A DNA stretch of 64,000 bases from Proteles cristata cristata (GCA_017311185.1 JAESUZ010005465.1:62001-126000); one strand, 5' to 3'. Counted from the stretch's first letter, positions 1-10,399 are shown. A program made the numbers and translations. The notes: generated by a model not told the origin, from the letters alone.

Positions 1-121
1 TGAGCATTACTGGGTCTCCAGGGATGCCTTGTCACCACCATTTACTTGACTTGCTTCCACCGTAGGGCACCGTCCTGTCCCTTTGTCGCAGTCCCAATCA
101 AACTTCTCTTTCCTGTTTCAG

Positions 122-243
122 GCTCTTCTCTGCAGTTCTCTGGAGATGTAGCTGATCCTGGGAAAGGAGAAGACAGTCCCTGGATGCTCCAGGGGGAAGA
201 AGGTGACCCTGGCTATGATGACGTTGAGCTAAATGACCCTTGA
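122..243 (+). CDS. WC1: Last coding exon of a WC1-type SRCR receptor (cytoplasmic tail end)
   Basis: A polypyrimidine tract and TTTCAG acceptor end at 121. The exon reads in phase 1 for 39 codons to a TGA at 241-243. The peptide is acidic and ends with the motif GDPGYDDVELNDP, which closely resembles the C-terminal end of WC1 (the gamma-delta T-cell scavenger receptor of ungulates, group B SRCR). In that family the tail follows a single membrane helix and carries signalling tyrosines; here the visible tyrosine is in GYDDVEL. The remaining exons (SRCR repeats, membrane helix, earlier tail exons) must lie left of the window. A first in-frame ATG in the ORF at 46 is intronic and not a real start. 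The family assignment comes from remembered tail similarity, not an alignment, but frame, splice site, stop and poly(A) signals agree. Confidence 0.72.
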
Positions 244-273
244 ACATCCACTATGATTTTCTCCTGATGTTGC

Positions 274-386
274 ATTAAAAATGAGATAAGGCCTCAGATA
301 TTCTAATTGCCTGTATTTCAGTAGAGTAGTGCTGACCTATAATTATATTATATGGAAATTACTTAAAATGAGATATTCTGAATAAA
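274..386 (+). terminator. Poly(A) signals of the WC1-type gene
   Basis: ATTAAA at 274-279 and AATAAA at 381-386 lie 31 and 138 nt after the stop codon at 241-243. The second is followed by a T-rich stretch (TTTTTGCTTTATTG), consistent with a downstream cleavage element. The 3' UTR would therefore be short, about 150 nt. Confidence 0.5.
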
Positions 387-389
387 GTA

Positions 390-1010
390 CTTTTTGCTTT
401 ATTGATTGTTTAGCAAGTTTCATATTGATTCAGTTTCCCTCAAAGGAAATACAAAGTGAATAAACTGACCTGTTTTCTCAACTCCCCTATGGGCTACTCA
501 AGGCATTACTTTGCCCAGGCTCTTGAATGTTCCAGGTCTCTCTTTCTTAGACAGGGGACTCTAAACTTGGTCCATACTCATACCCTCATTCTTACCAAGA
601 TGAATCATGGGAAAAAAAAACAGTCCTGAGCATTCATGTATGCTCTTCCTCGAGATGCTGTATCATCTGTTTTTAAACAATTCCTAGGCACCAGACTTAG
701 GTATGAATTTCAAAGTTGAGGGTGGGAGTTTGGCTGGTGGGAGAGAATGGATACAGCTTTCCTTATCCTGCCCACATTGTCATGGATCAAATAAAAATCA
801 CTGGGATCACTGTATTGACTCGGCCGGGAAAAGCCCTATGGTTACACCTCCATCAAAGTCCCATTGTTCTCTCCCAGATCCCAGGGCAGGCAAGAGCCTC
901 CTGGTATTTGTATTGAGTCAGAGCACAATACAAGGTCAGTCCAGAAAGTACTTCTGGATACAAGATCGCATGTCCTTGGATCCTCGCCCAGTACCCTGGT
1001 CCTTCTACTC
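390..1010. other. No gene or repeat recognised
   Basis: Ordinary AT-balanced intergenic sequence between the poly(A) site of the WC1-type gene and the opposite-strand SRCR relic. The 165-codon open frame beginning at 703 runs antisense through the SRCR exon and is a shadow of it. Confidence 0.5.
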
Positions 1011-1013
1011 AGC

Positions 1014-1327
1014 CAGAGCACCTCATTCCGGCATTGTTTCCTGCTTGCAGCCGCTCTGTCCCCAGAAACCTCCAGCACAGTCCCACAGGGAGGACTCCCT
1101 GCCCCCGCACTTCACCCCATCCAGCCAGATGCTCCCATTCCCCGGCCCAAATGCCGCCTCCTGCAGGGCTTCCAGGGCAGAGCCACAGCCCAGCTGCTGA
1201 CACACCACCTCGGCCTCTGCCAGGCTCCAGGAGTCATCGCACACTGTGCCCCAGGAGCCATCGTGCCAGACCTCCACTCGCCCTGAGCACTGGGTGTCTC
1301 CTCCCCTGAGTCGGAGCTTCTCTTTGT
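1014..1327 (-). pseudogene. Group B SRCR domain exon, frameshifted (WC1/CD163L1-like)
   Basis: Read on the minus strand, an acceptor CTTTTTCAG ends at 1328 and the exon opens in phase 1. It gives the classic scavenger receptor cysteine-rich fold: [20 protein letters not shown], then [42 protein letters not shown] and [14 protein letters not shown]. All eight cysteines of a group B domain are present across two frames. After SGCKQ one base is missing: the frame runs into TGA, while the next frame resumes the expected AGMRCSG ending. Length is 314 nt, one short of 315. The normal phase-1 donor is also damaged, reading TCTG|GCTGAG in place of TCTG|GTGAG. Such domains bind ligands extracellularly in WC1, CD163 and relatives. 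It lies opposite in strand to the tail exon at 122-243, so it does not belong to that transcript. A sequencing indel could mimic the frameshift but would not explain the donor. Confidence 0.85.
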
Positions 1328-1429
1328 CTGAAAAAGAACAGCAGCTGCACCTCGTGTTCTGGCCCCTGCTGGGAGGGAAGGAGCCAGCGGGGGGGTGGGG
1401 GGTGGGGAGGTGGGAGGGGTCTGATGTAC

Positions 1430-1471
1430 CTGTACAGGAGGCAGCCGCTGGACAGCTCTTGGACCTCATTC
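1430..1471 (-). CDS. Possible 42-nt small exon upstream of the SRCR exon
   Basis: On the minus strand, CTGCTTCTGCAG precedes and GTACAT follows a 42-nt stretch that is open in phase 1 at both ends, so it would splice in frame to the SRCR exon 103 nt downstream. It would encode 14 residues including two cysteines. Group B SRCR genes often have short linker exons between domains. It is only a candidate: tiny exons with acceptable splice sites arise by chance, and the neighbouring domain is dead. Confidence 0.25.
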
Positions 1472-1899
1472 CTGCAGAAGCAGACAGTGGGGAGGTGCTA
1501 GGTCAGGAGCAGCCGGGGGTGGTCTTGCCCCCAAACAAGATCATCCGAAATGAAATGGGGATTTTGATAATAAATATACATGCCAGTGCATGAGTCACAG
1601 CCTGAGAAGTTTAGGGTGGCCAGAGTTTTAGATCCCTCAGGCTGAGGGTCTGGATCACCCCACCAGCTAAGCTACCCACACCAGCAGAGGTGCTAACAAA
1701 GGATGAAGGAAATCTAGAATGTGGTAAAGGAGGGAGATGATGATTGGTAGTTGTGGACACAACACCCAAGTGTAGTGGGGGGGATCTGTAGCTTGTCTTA
1801 ACTAGCCTTCCTCTTGCAAATTGCCCCAGAAAGAGAAGCATACATGAATTCATCAAAAATAAGTTCTCATAACTATGTAAAATGCATACTTAATGCATA

Positions 1900-2260
1900 A
1901 AGCAAATGAACTGGAGGGATACAAAAGGGGGCTGTGGTGGACGCTATAGTGTGACCCCCTTTCTGACTAAGTCACTCATTTTCGAGATGCTGTGAGTGTT
2001 GGTGTCTGTCCCCTTCTTGGGGACAGCCCTCATCCAGTGACACTTCAGTGCATGGGTCTCTTGTTTCTATTTGGAAAAAATATGAAGGGCCGTTCCAGGT
2101 CCCTGTGGTATCAACTGAGCCTCTGTGACTACATTACAGTTCAATTTATTGCTCTGCCTAACCTGCTTCCTTTGGTCTCCTAAGAGAGTCTTCCTCAATA
2201 AACTTCTGTCCTCAGATCTTCATCTCAGAGCGTGTTCTCTGGGAGAACTCAACTTATAAG
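1900..2260 (+). repeat. Unassigned sequence, possible old interspersed repeat ending
   Basis: AATAAACTTCTGTCCTCAG near 2,197-2,215 followed by TTCTCTGGGAGAACTCAAC resembles the 3' part of a common mammalian interspersed repeat. I cannot name the family. No coding signal seen. Confidence 0.2.
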
Positions 2261-2494
2261 AGCTATTTCTGTTATAGTGACACTTTTGTTGTGACTAAAG
2301 TGTTAGTTCTTGGTCCTTATTTTGGTACCAGGTATGAAGCATTGGAAGACTTGGCTCAGGGTTTACTACTGTGTGCATTTCTGTAAGCTCTAGACTAATA
2401 CTGATACCCTGCGATATGGGTCACTGCAGGTGACAGGCTCCTGGTATCAATTCTATTGGGAATCCAAAAAAGGACTGAACAGTTTGTTTTTATT

Positions 2495-2712
2495 CTTTTT
2501 TTTAATTTTAATGTTTTATTTATTTCTGAGAGAGAGACAGCGTGAGCAGGGGAGGGTCAGAGAGGGAGGGAAACACAGAATCCGAAGCAGGCTCCAGGCT
2601 CTGAGCTGGCTGTCAGCACAGAGCCCAACATGGGACTCAAACCCACAAACTGTGAAATCATGACCTGAGCTGAAGTCGGATGCTTAACCGACTGAGCCAC
2701 CCAGGCGCCCCT
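2495..2712 (-). repeat. SINEC (feline tRNA-Lys SINE)
   Basis: T-rich tail at the left and CCACCCAGGCGCCCC at the right mark a full-length minus-strand copy. A short flanking repeat TTGTTTTTATT is present on both sides. Confidence 0.9.
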
Positions 2713-3059
2713 TGTTTTTATTTTATATCTCATGATGCTGTCCAGGATGTGTTGATACAAATTAGTGGATTGCTGAAGATGTGGTTTCTCTTTTCTGTAC
2801 TTTCTATCATGGTGTGCAAATATCTCCTCTAGCTATTTGGGGAGGCTGTGTTTGTTCTGGGGAATGGAAATGTCTGGCTGTTTGAGGTACAGTGCAGGGG
2901 TATCTAGTCCTCTCCACAAGCCAGTGCTTGCAGTCCCTGTAAGACAAACTATAAAGGCAAAGAGAATCTCAGGGTGAGGTTGTCCGATGAGTGAAGAGGA
3001 CTGGGCTGTGGATTGAAACTCTGCAAAAGAAAATTTGTTTTTTGACAGTTTGGGGGATT

Positions 3060-3520
3060 AGTTACATACTGGGTTGAATAAATCCCTCCAAAATCCATGT
3101 CCATTCAGAACTTCAGAATGTGACTTTATTTAGAAATAGCATCTTTGTAGATGTAATCAAGTTAAGATGACATCATGTTAGATTCGAGTGGACCCTAATC
3201 CAATGACTAGTATTTTTATAAGAAAAGGGACATTTAGACACAGACACATTTCACACAAGAACACTGTGTGAAAACCAGAGACACAGAGACTGCCATGTGA
3301 TGGAGGAGGCCAAGTTTGGAGTGATGTGTTTACAAGCAAAAGAATGCCAAAAATTGCAAACAAGCATCAGAAAGTAGGCAAGGAAGAATCCTCCAGAGAG
3401 AGCATGGTCCTGCTGACACCTTGATTTTGAACTTCTTGTCTCTAGAACCTTGAGAGAATAAATTTCTATTGTTACCCAGTTTGTGGCAATTTGGTATGAC
3501 AGACTTAGGAAACATGGTAG
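3060..3520 (+). repeat. MaLR-like (MLT1/MST type) LTR
   Basis: Recognisable landmarks in order: GGTTGAATAAATCCCTCCAAAATCC, GATGTAATCAAGTTAAGATG, CCCTAATCCAATGACTAG, CTTGTCTCTAGAACCTTGAGAG and AATAAATTTCTATTGTTACCC. This is the usual order in ERVL-MaLR LTRs. No internal gene is attached. Confidence 0.6.
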
Positions 3521-4100
3521 GAATGCAAAAATGTTCTTTCCAAAAATCTTCAGTGGAACTGTAAGAATTCTTATACGAGGTGAGGCCATGTGCCTAAATC
3601 GATGGATTTCTCCAGGTATTTTTGGAAGAGGGGAACATAGGACATCCCAGGAACAGGGTGAAAGAGTGAGGGTGAATGTACTGGTGATAATTGGACAACC
3701 TAAAGCCTCTCTTTACTGTCAAGGCAATAGGGAAAATCTGCCTCATATTCACATGAAGACAGTGTTCCCTTCTTTTTGTCACATAGGGCAGGACAGCTAT
3801 TTTAAGATTCTCTTTGGTGCACACATTTTAGACAAGATTGGATGTGCCCTGAGGAAGACCTGGCCTTTCAGAAAAGGATCAAGAGTCCCTTACTGGGAAA
3901 CTTTTCCCTTCCTTGGTTTGACTTGGAACAGAAAATTTGGAAAACAAACCACTTGCCATGCATGTGGGTCTGGTTTGCTTTGGGAATATTCTCATCCTAA
4001 ACAAGAGTGCTCTGAGCCTTCTTTCTCCCTGCTCTGATGTGGGTGGGCTCCCTTCCTGGAAAGGAGGGGTGGACATAGTGCTTCTGAACCTATGAGTTTG
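3520..4100 (+). other. Upstream part of unit A, no gene recognised
   Basis: A 184-codon open frame spans 3,483-4,037, but it starts within the LTR above, has no recognisable domain and no splice context. I regard it as chance. Confidence 0.3.
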
Positions 4101-4337
4101 TGGCAATTTGTGAACCTTCCTCATATTCCTTAGCATTCTCTCCTGTAACTTCTCAAGGTAGTATCGGATCGGGTTGAGCTCTCTGAAGGCCAAAGGCTGG
4201 GCCAGTACCTGCCAGGATCTCACAATCTCCCATTGTGCCTGTGCTGTGACTTCACCATCCTGAAAACCCACCAGGTGACAGTAGGGGCAGGATTTTCCCC
4301 AATGTCCTTTCCCATCCTGAGGATATGTTTTCTTCAG

Positions 4338-4475
4338 AGTCCAATTTAGGCTCAAATCCTGGTCCTGGGATCTTCTTTGTGACAGGTATCCTCAGTTTCA
4401 TCTTTGGACCCTGCATCTTCTTTTTTCTCACTTTCCTGGTGATTCAGCAGTGCAGAAAGAAAATAAAATGCAAAG
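4338..4475 (+). CDS. Transmembrane exon of unit A (receptor-like)
   Basis: Acceptor ATGTTTTCTTCAG and donor AAAG|GTAGGC bound a 138-nt exon that is open in phase 1 and symmetric (1-1), the phase used throughout group B SRCR genes. It encodes a Gly/Pro linker (NPGPG), then a hydrophobic helix of about 24 residues running from IFFVTGILSFIFG to FFFLTFLVI, and a basic stop-transfer CRKKIKCK. That layout fits a single-pass type I membrane protein with the tail in the cytosol. The PGIFF...GILSF pattern recalls the membrane exon of WC1-type receptors, but I have not aligned it. No SRCR exon was found directly upstream in the window, so it may be an orphan 3' module. Confidence 0.5.
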
Positions 4476-4588
4476 GTAGGCTCTAAAAAGGAAGTGAGGA
4501 TGAGGAGAGCTTGTGGGCTGTGGATGAGAAGGGGCCCATTGTGATGTGGGATCCTGAAGCTGCCTTTTGTCCTTATTACATTTTCCAG

Positions 4589-4708
4589 AAAATGTGCTAC
4601 TTGTAGTGCTCTGGACTCTAAGCCTCAATGACCTTGGTCTAGGAGGTCCAAAGAAATATGGTATCACATATGACAGCAGTGAGTTCAGCACCAGGGATAG
4701 GGACACAG
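4589..4708 (+). CDS. Candidate cytoplasmic-tail exon of unit A
   Basis: A good acceptor (TTACATTTTCCAG) and a donor (ACACAG|GTTAGG) enclose 120 nt open in phase 1 at both ends, 113 nt after the membrane exon. It would add 40 residues including LSLNDLGLGG and KKYGITYDSSEF, with two tyrosines in an acidic-polar setting that could be phosphorylation sites. Function and family are unknown to me. Splicing to 4,338-4,475 would keep one frame. Confidence 0.4.
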
Positions 4709-5081
4709 GTTAGGACTTGGCCAGGATATGTCTGTAAAGCACGAGCAATGAAGGGGCTCTGATGAGCTGAGAGTGGCCCCAGAGACTTCAAAGGTGGCTC
4801 TATATGAAGGTGTTTAAGGATGTGAGTTTCTGACTCGGAAACTTTGTGTCAGTCTTGCTCACTTGTAAATAATATCCACATGGGGCTGCATGTGAAAACA
4901 TCAATAATGACCATGAATCAGGTGGATGTCCCTGCCCTCTGTAGCATCTTCTGGCCATAAACCACCATCTGGGGTGATTCACAACATCTATGGTGCAACA
5001 CCAACGCATGGAATTCCTGCATCCTTCCTTGGAACCATGCTCTGTGCTCTGAAGCTCTTGGCAGATCTCTCTGATCCCCAG

Positions 5082-5200
5082 GTGAACATGGAGTCTTCTC
5101 TCTGGAAAGAAACTATTTCAAGCCCGAGGTTCTGTTATGAATCTTTCTTTACCTTTCATATGTGCAGGTTTGTCCTTTCATGTCTATTCTGGGACAGTTT
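5082..5200 (+). other. Exon-like block of unit A matching unit C near 36,442
   Basis: After CTCTGATCCCCAG the sequence GTGAACATGGAGTCTTCTC lines up with GTAAACCCAAATCTTCTGAG in unit C (after TTTGTTTCAG). Reading frames are not clearly conserved, so it may be a decayed tail exon. Confidence 0.25.
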
Positions 5201-5769
5201 CTTGCCTGGCAGATAATTCTGTGGCCAAGCCACCACCATGTGCCAAAGAGGGTGAAGACAAAGTTAGATTTAGGAATGTTGTAGGCAAGGCAGGCCAGTC
5301 TGCTTTTGGGATTGAGGAAAGGGTAGGAAGGCCTGTGTGGAAGAGAGACTGAAGGGGGAACAGAGTTTTGGGAGATTGCAACCTCAGTCCGCTGAGAGAG
5401 GAAGTCTGGTTTCCTGGGGACCATTCTTTGAGGAACTGAATGACTATTTCTCAGGCTGCTTTAAAGCTGCTTTTTTTCTGACACCTCAGTAACTGCCTCA
5501 ATGACCTTAGCGGGTAAGAAAGAGGCAGTTCTGCATGAGCATCATAACTGCTCTGATGGCTTCAGATGTATGTTAGTATATAAGTACTTCCCAAATCAAG
5601 GTATCGCTTGAGGGTGAGAGGCAACTGAGAAATATGTTTACTGAAATATATTGGGACATGGTGAACATTTTGGTATTTTATGGGACGCATGCTGCCAAAT
5701 TTTTAAGCTGACATATCCACCAATTATCCAGAATGCCTTTAATTATAGCCTCAGGGATTATTGGTCCTT

Positions 5770-5935
5770 GAAGGGATCATAGGAATTGTATAGTCAAATA
5801 CTGCTACATAGATAAAATAACTGAAAATAGATAGGATGTGACTTTCTCAAGGTCACACAAGAGATCACTGTTAGATCTAGAATGACCCTATCCTGATTCC
5901 TAGGAGTAGGTCTCTACTTACATGCTCTACCAGAG
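5770..5935 (+). repeat. MIR element fragment
   Basis: GATAAAATAACTGAAAATAG followed by GACTTTCTCAAGGTCACACA and a CTCTACC-like end follow the MIR core order. Confidence 0.55.
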
Positions 5936-6719
5936 GCCCTAGCCTGCTCTTGGGGGGACAAGAAACAGGTGATCTAGAATACAACTATATAAATGAAGGG
6001 TTTCTTGTCCCTGAAATTCTTACCAAGACTTCTTTATGCGGAACAGATGAGATGGACCTGCTCAGGGCCACCTTAATGGGAATGTGACCTGTGCAATTGC
6101 CCGTGTCCCCACACTAAGAAGGACCTCACATTTGGTTTGTTGCCCGCCTGTTGCCATCTTGAGCTTCTTGATAGTCTTTGAACAAGAGGCTTTGCATTTT
6201 GTTTTGCAACAGGCAAATTATGTAATCCAGAGAACGGTACCTCAGAGACACATAGAAAAATAGTCCCTTACAGACAAGTACAAGAATATCTATTAGAAAA
6301 AGAGTTAGCTTCCCAAGTCATTTCATCAATCTCTTGGCATCTTTAGGGAGGATGGGAATAGGCTGGATTTGGTGATAGGGACTCTCCTGCAGTTACGGCT
6401 GTGCATGTACTTTTTGATGCTGTGATCGTATTTTTCAACTACAGCAATCACATAGATTATTAAAGGATTTTTTGGGTAAATTCAAAATGTGACAAAGTGA
6501 GAAATCGAGTTAAAATGGCAGAACATTAATGTCAGACTACTTTTTGACATTCTATGGCTGCTAAAAATATATTACGGTTACTCTGATAAGTATGAGTTTC
6601 TATGGGGTCAGGTTTTGGTTGAAGGGCAAGAATTATGCCATATTTCTTTAAGACCCATGGCAGGACTGGTTGCATAATTTTCAGGGCCCAATGCAAAGTG
6701 AAGTGGGATTCCTTGTTCA

Positions 6720-6913
6720 AAAATTATTAATGTTTTTATTTATTTTTGAGAGAGAGGGAGTGAATGGGGGAAATGCAGAGAGAGTAAGACAGAGGATCTG
6801 AAGTAGGCTCTGTGCTGACAGCAGTGAGCTTGATGTGGGACTCGAACTCACGAATGGTGAGATCATGACTTGAGAGGTTGGATATTTAACCGACTGAACC
6901 ACTCAGGTGCCCC
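6720..6913 (-). repeat. SINEC, diverged
   Basis: TTTATTTATTTTTGAGAGAG to CCACTCAGGTGCCCC, flanked by CAAAAAT on both sides. Confidence 0.85.
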
Positions 6914-7156
6914 ACAAAAATATGAAGACTTTGAAGATGGTGAGAACAAGATCTTAGACGAAACATAGGGCTTTCTTGAGCATGGAGTTCTACACAACCG
7001 CATGAGTTACATGTCCAGGAAGCTGGATCCACACAATGTCAGAGTCGGAAGGCTACCACAGCCTTTGTGAAGGTGGTGGGGTTCCTTGGGAGGAGAAAAA
7101 CAGTGGAAGTTGAAGCAGCTATATCCATTTAAGGACTTTCAGAAAAGACTGGGATT

Positions 7157-7359
7157 GGGGCACCTGGGTGGCTCAGTCATATGGGCATCCGACTTCGGCT
7201 CAGGTCATGATCTTGTGGTTTGTGAGTTAGAGCCCCGCATGGAGCTCTGTGCTTACAGTTCAGAACCTGGAGCCTGCTTCGGATTCTGTCTCCCTCTCTC
7301 TCTGCCCTTCTCCCATTCACGTGCTCTCTCTCTCTCAAGAACATGGAAAAAAAAAAAAG
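7157..7359 (+). repeat. SINEC with target-site duplication
   Basis: GGGCACCTGGGTGGCTCAG head, CT-rich body and A-run, flanked by AAAAGACTGGG on both sides. Confidence 0.9.
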
Positions 7360-7767
7360 ACTGGGCTTATCCCTGTGGACATTGGGAAAGTCGGGATCTG
7401 GTCTCTAAGTGACTTCATGGGGTATATGGTATTGGAGTTATATCTTCCTGTCAACAAATTCCTTTGATTCAGCCCAATCTAATTAAGAAAAGTAGGATGC
7501 TTACCATTCCTTCTCCGATTTTGTGTCTCTGCTATTTGTATTGACTTAGAAAGAGGTTTTTAGTCTCTGTTACAGATATTCCCTAGACAATGATTTGAAA
7601 TCAATAAGTTTGTATTGATGATTTCCCTGATGTGTTTTATATTATGCAGAAATTATCTCAAGCTGGGTCCCCAGGACGCTGTTTCTCTCGTGCCCATGAT
7701 TCTGATGCCTCTAGAGGGCTCTGTTTAGTCTCTGAGTTATAACAGAGCCCTAAATTTGCTGTTGCAG

Positions 7768-7901
7768 GTTGGTTTTCACTGTCTTCAGGGAAAGGAAGTC
7801 TAGAAGAGGAGAAAATCCTGAATGAAGAAGAGCTTGTATGTGACAATGCTGAGTTTGGTGTCAGTAGGATGCCATCTGAAGAACAAGTATGCCTATATTG
7901 A
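7768..7901 (+). CDS. Final coding exon of unit A
   Basis: After TTTGCTGTTGCAG the sequence is open in phase 1 for 43 codons to TGA at 7,899-7,901. The peptide is strongly acidic in its middle (LEEEKILNEEEL) and ends EEQVCLY. The exon is 134 nt to the stop, the same as in unit B and three less than one codon different from unit C (131 nt). It shares position, phase and the following AATAAA at 8,009 with both. Conservation of an open frame in three diverged copies argues that this was, or is, a coding end. I do not recognise the protein. A large intron-like distance (about 3 kb) separates it from the tail exon at 4,589, filled partly by SINEs. Confidence 0.45.
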
Positions 7902-8008
7902 AAATCCTATTATGTTTTGGTCCAGGCTAGAGGTTCAGAAAATATCACTGCCTTCATCCAGATAGGATAATGCTGACTTGTGTTCCATCTTTATATAGAG
8001 TGTCCAAT

Positions 8009-8014
8009 AATAAA
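8009..8014 (+). terminator. Poly(A) signal of unit A
   Basis: AATAAA lies 107 nt beyond the stop at 7,901. Units B and C have one 110 and 96 nt beyond theirs. Confidence 0.5.
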
Positions 8015-8938
8015 TACTTTGGTCCTTCCCAGACCAGTTCTGTGTTATGAAGAAATTTTTTGTTAACCTTTAGAGGCTTTAACACAAACTGATTTTTATA
8101 GAATTCATACCCTAGGTGCTTTAATCCAAGTATACATTTTCTTTTCCTGAGTGAAATCCTAAGTGACTGATCTACGGTCAGACTGAAAGAGATGTTAAAT
8201 CCAGCTCCAGGGCTGAGGTTTCTTTCCTCAAGATGACATCACAGTAAAAACATTTGAATATTCCAGAAAGGTTCTATCCTAATGACATCATCTTTTCTTA
8301 CATAATTTTAGCCCCTCCCCTCTCTTATGGACTCTGGAACTTGAATTCATTTAGGGTAAATGGGGGTATGTCAGAGATTTCTTAGTAAACCTAAATAAAT
8401 CTAAAAATTTAACTGAGGTGTAATTGGAACAAGAAAGCACAAGTCACTTGGAAGGAGAATGTGACTTTGACTATGAAGATACTTATGCCTCAGCTTGCTT
8501 CCAAACCCAGCGTGTGTCGTCATGGTTGAGTTTTCGGGTGTAGCACATGTGTGCCGCACATTTAATTAAAACAAATACTATTTCTTGGGTCCTCAAGCAC
8601 AGTGGTCTTTGCAAATGTAAATCGGTTCAAATTACCTCACAGGCGGAGTAACTTCTAGGATATGAATTGAGAAGACACTCCACATTCACCATGGCTGTAA
8701 CATGCTGAGGGAACAGAAATGGCCCAGCTCCTAAACTTGACCCTAATCTGGTTTCTGGCATTCCCAATATTCACCCAGAGATATATAGTTTCTGATCTTT
8801 TCCGATAGCCCAGAGAAGTGAGCACAGGTTCAGGACATCTTGGAAAATAGCTGCTAAAAAGAGTTATACTGTCTCTGTAACGTTACTCTCTGCACCACTA
8901 TCTCTGAATTACTTGTTTCGAAGATATGAAGTAACCTT

Positions 8939-9162
8939 GGAGCGCCTGGGTGGCTCAGTCGGTTAAGTGTCTGACTTCAGCTCCGGTCATGATCTCATGA
9001 CTGTTGGGTTCGAGCCCCGCATCGGGCTCCGTGCTGACAGCTCAGAGCCTGGAGCCTGCTTTGGATTCTGTGTCTCCCTCTCTCTCTGACCCTCCCTGCT
9101 CATGCTGCCTCTCGCTCTCTCAGAAATAAATAAAACATTTTAAAAAATTTAAAAAAAAAGTT
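8939..9162 (+). repeat. SINEC
   Basis: GCGCCTGGGTGGCTCAGTCG head and AAATAAATAAAACATTTT tail, flanked by imperfect GAAGTAACCTT / AAAGTAACTCCTT. Confidence 0.9.
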
Positions 9163-9325
9163 ATAAAGTAACTCCTTAGATTCAAGCTATGAGTACCGGG
9201 AAGTCAAATGATAAATGCTTACAAGGAAAAAGTGCCTACTTTCATCTGCAAATTCCATCCAAATGTGGGCCAATCCATCAATGGGGAAAAAAAGAATGAG
9301 GTCCTTTATTTCTGACCTGCTGTGT

Positions 9326-9530
9326 TTTTTTAAAAAAATTTTCTAATCTTTATTTTTGAGGGGCGAGAGACACAGAGCATGAGTAGGGGAGGGGCAGAGA
9401 CACAGAATCTGAAGCAGGCTCCAGGCTCTGAGTTGTCAGCACAGAGCCCGATGGGCTCGAACCCACAGACCATGAGATCATAACCTGAGCTGGAGTTGGA
9501 CACTAACTGACTGAGCCACTCGGGCACCCC
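9326..9530 (-). repeat. SINEC
   Basis: T-rich tail to GAGCCACTCGGGCACCCC, flanked by near-identical TGACCTGCTGTGTT / TGACCTATTGTGTT. Confidence 0.9.
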
Positions 9531-9657
9531 TGACCTATTGTGTTAAAATCAATAGGATCGCATGTGGTAGAGAGTAAGCTCAGACTTGCTCATCTCCTGA
9601 GGTTGCTGAGAAAATCATTAGAGCTCACACATCTGCTGGGAAGAGATACACAGTCTA

Positions 9658-9880
9658 GGGGCGCCTGGGTGGCTTAGTCAGTTAAGCGTCCTGCTTTCGC
9701 TTGGGTCATGATCTCTCAGTTCGTGGGTTCGAGCCCGCGTCGGGCTCTGTGCTGGCTGCCAGCTCAGAGCCTGGAGCCTGTTTCAGTGTCTGTGACTCCT
9801 TCTCTCTCTGACCCTCCCCTGCTCACACTGTCTCTCTCTCTCCTAGAAATAAATAAAAATAAAAATAAAAAAAACAAAAA
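9658..9880 (+). repeat. Young SINEC with perfect 17-bp duplication
   Basis: GGGCGCCTGGGTGGCTTAG head. AAGAGATACACAGTCTA occurs at 9,641-9,657 and again, identical, at 9,881-9,897. Confidence 0.93.
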
Positions 9881-10273
9881 AAGAGATACACAGTCTACAT
9901 GTCCGAGTTCTCAGGTCCTTTGGAAAATAAGAAATAAAATTATTTGAATCACTAGTTCTGCATACCGTCCCTAGACATTCTAATGGTTCTCAAGTGTGTT
10001 AGGCTCTCATACTTCTAACTACTACTTCCTCAAAGTGTCTTTTGGCTGAATTCTTCATCTCTTACTTTCTTTCTTTTCTCCAGATGCCTCTTGTCTTCCC
10101 TCTGCTCCATTTCACCTAATGTGTGGACAGTTTGCTCCTTCTTCCTCCTCTAAAACATTATCAAAAGCTTTCGTAATCAGTATTCACTGAAAGTTAGTGT
10201 TAAGGGGCATGGTAAGGAGATAAGATAGCCTGGCAAAAGATACAAATAATCACCAAATTTGACCTAATCTTAC

Positions 10274-10384
10274 AAAGTTTTTTTAAAGGTTATTTAAGTA
10301 ATCTCCACACCCACTGTGGGGTTTGAGCTCACGGACCCAAAATCAAGAATTGGATGCTCTTCCGGCTGAGCCAGCCAGGCACCC
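10274..10384 (-). repeat. Older carnivore tRNA-Lys SINE
   Basis: Has GTAATCTCCACACCCACTGT in place of the feline body, and ends GAGCCAGCCAGGCACCCC. Flanks are AAATTTGACCTAA / AAATTTGACCCAA. Confidence 0.75.
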
Positions 10385-10399
10385 CAAATTTGACCCAAA

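Larger units (their letters stand above)
4100..8400 (+). repeat. Unit A of a three-copy tandem module
   Basis: Unit A aligns by eye with unit B (about 23.5-30.6 kb) and unit C (about 33.5-39.8 kb). Shared landmarks in order are: a CCCATTGTGCC...CTGTGACTTCA block before the membrane exon (4,231-4,260); an exon-like block after a CCCCAG at about 5,076-5,081; the final coding exon at 7,768; AATAAA at 8,009; and a block around ATGACATCATCTTTTCTTACAT near 8,282. A is clearly the most diverged of the three. Boundaries are approximate because they were found by reading, not by dot plot. Confidence 0.6.

Noticed and set aside
703..1200. 165-codon plus-strand frame
   Set aside because: Antisense shadow of the minus-strand SRCR exon, whose GC-rich coding keeps the opposite strand open.
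3483..4037. 184-codon open frame
   Set aside because: Begins inside a MaLR-like LTR, has no domain, no conserved partner in units B or C that I can see, and no splice context.
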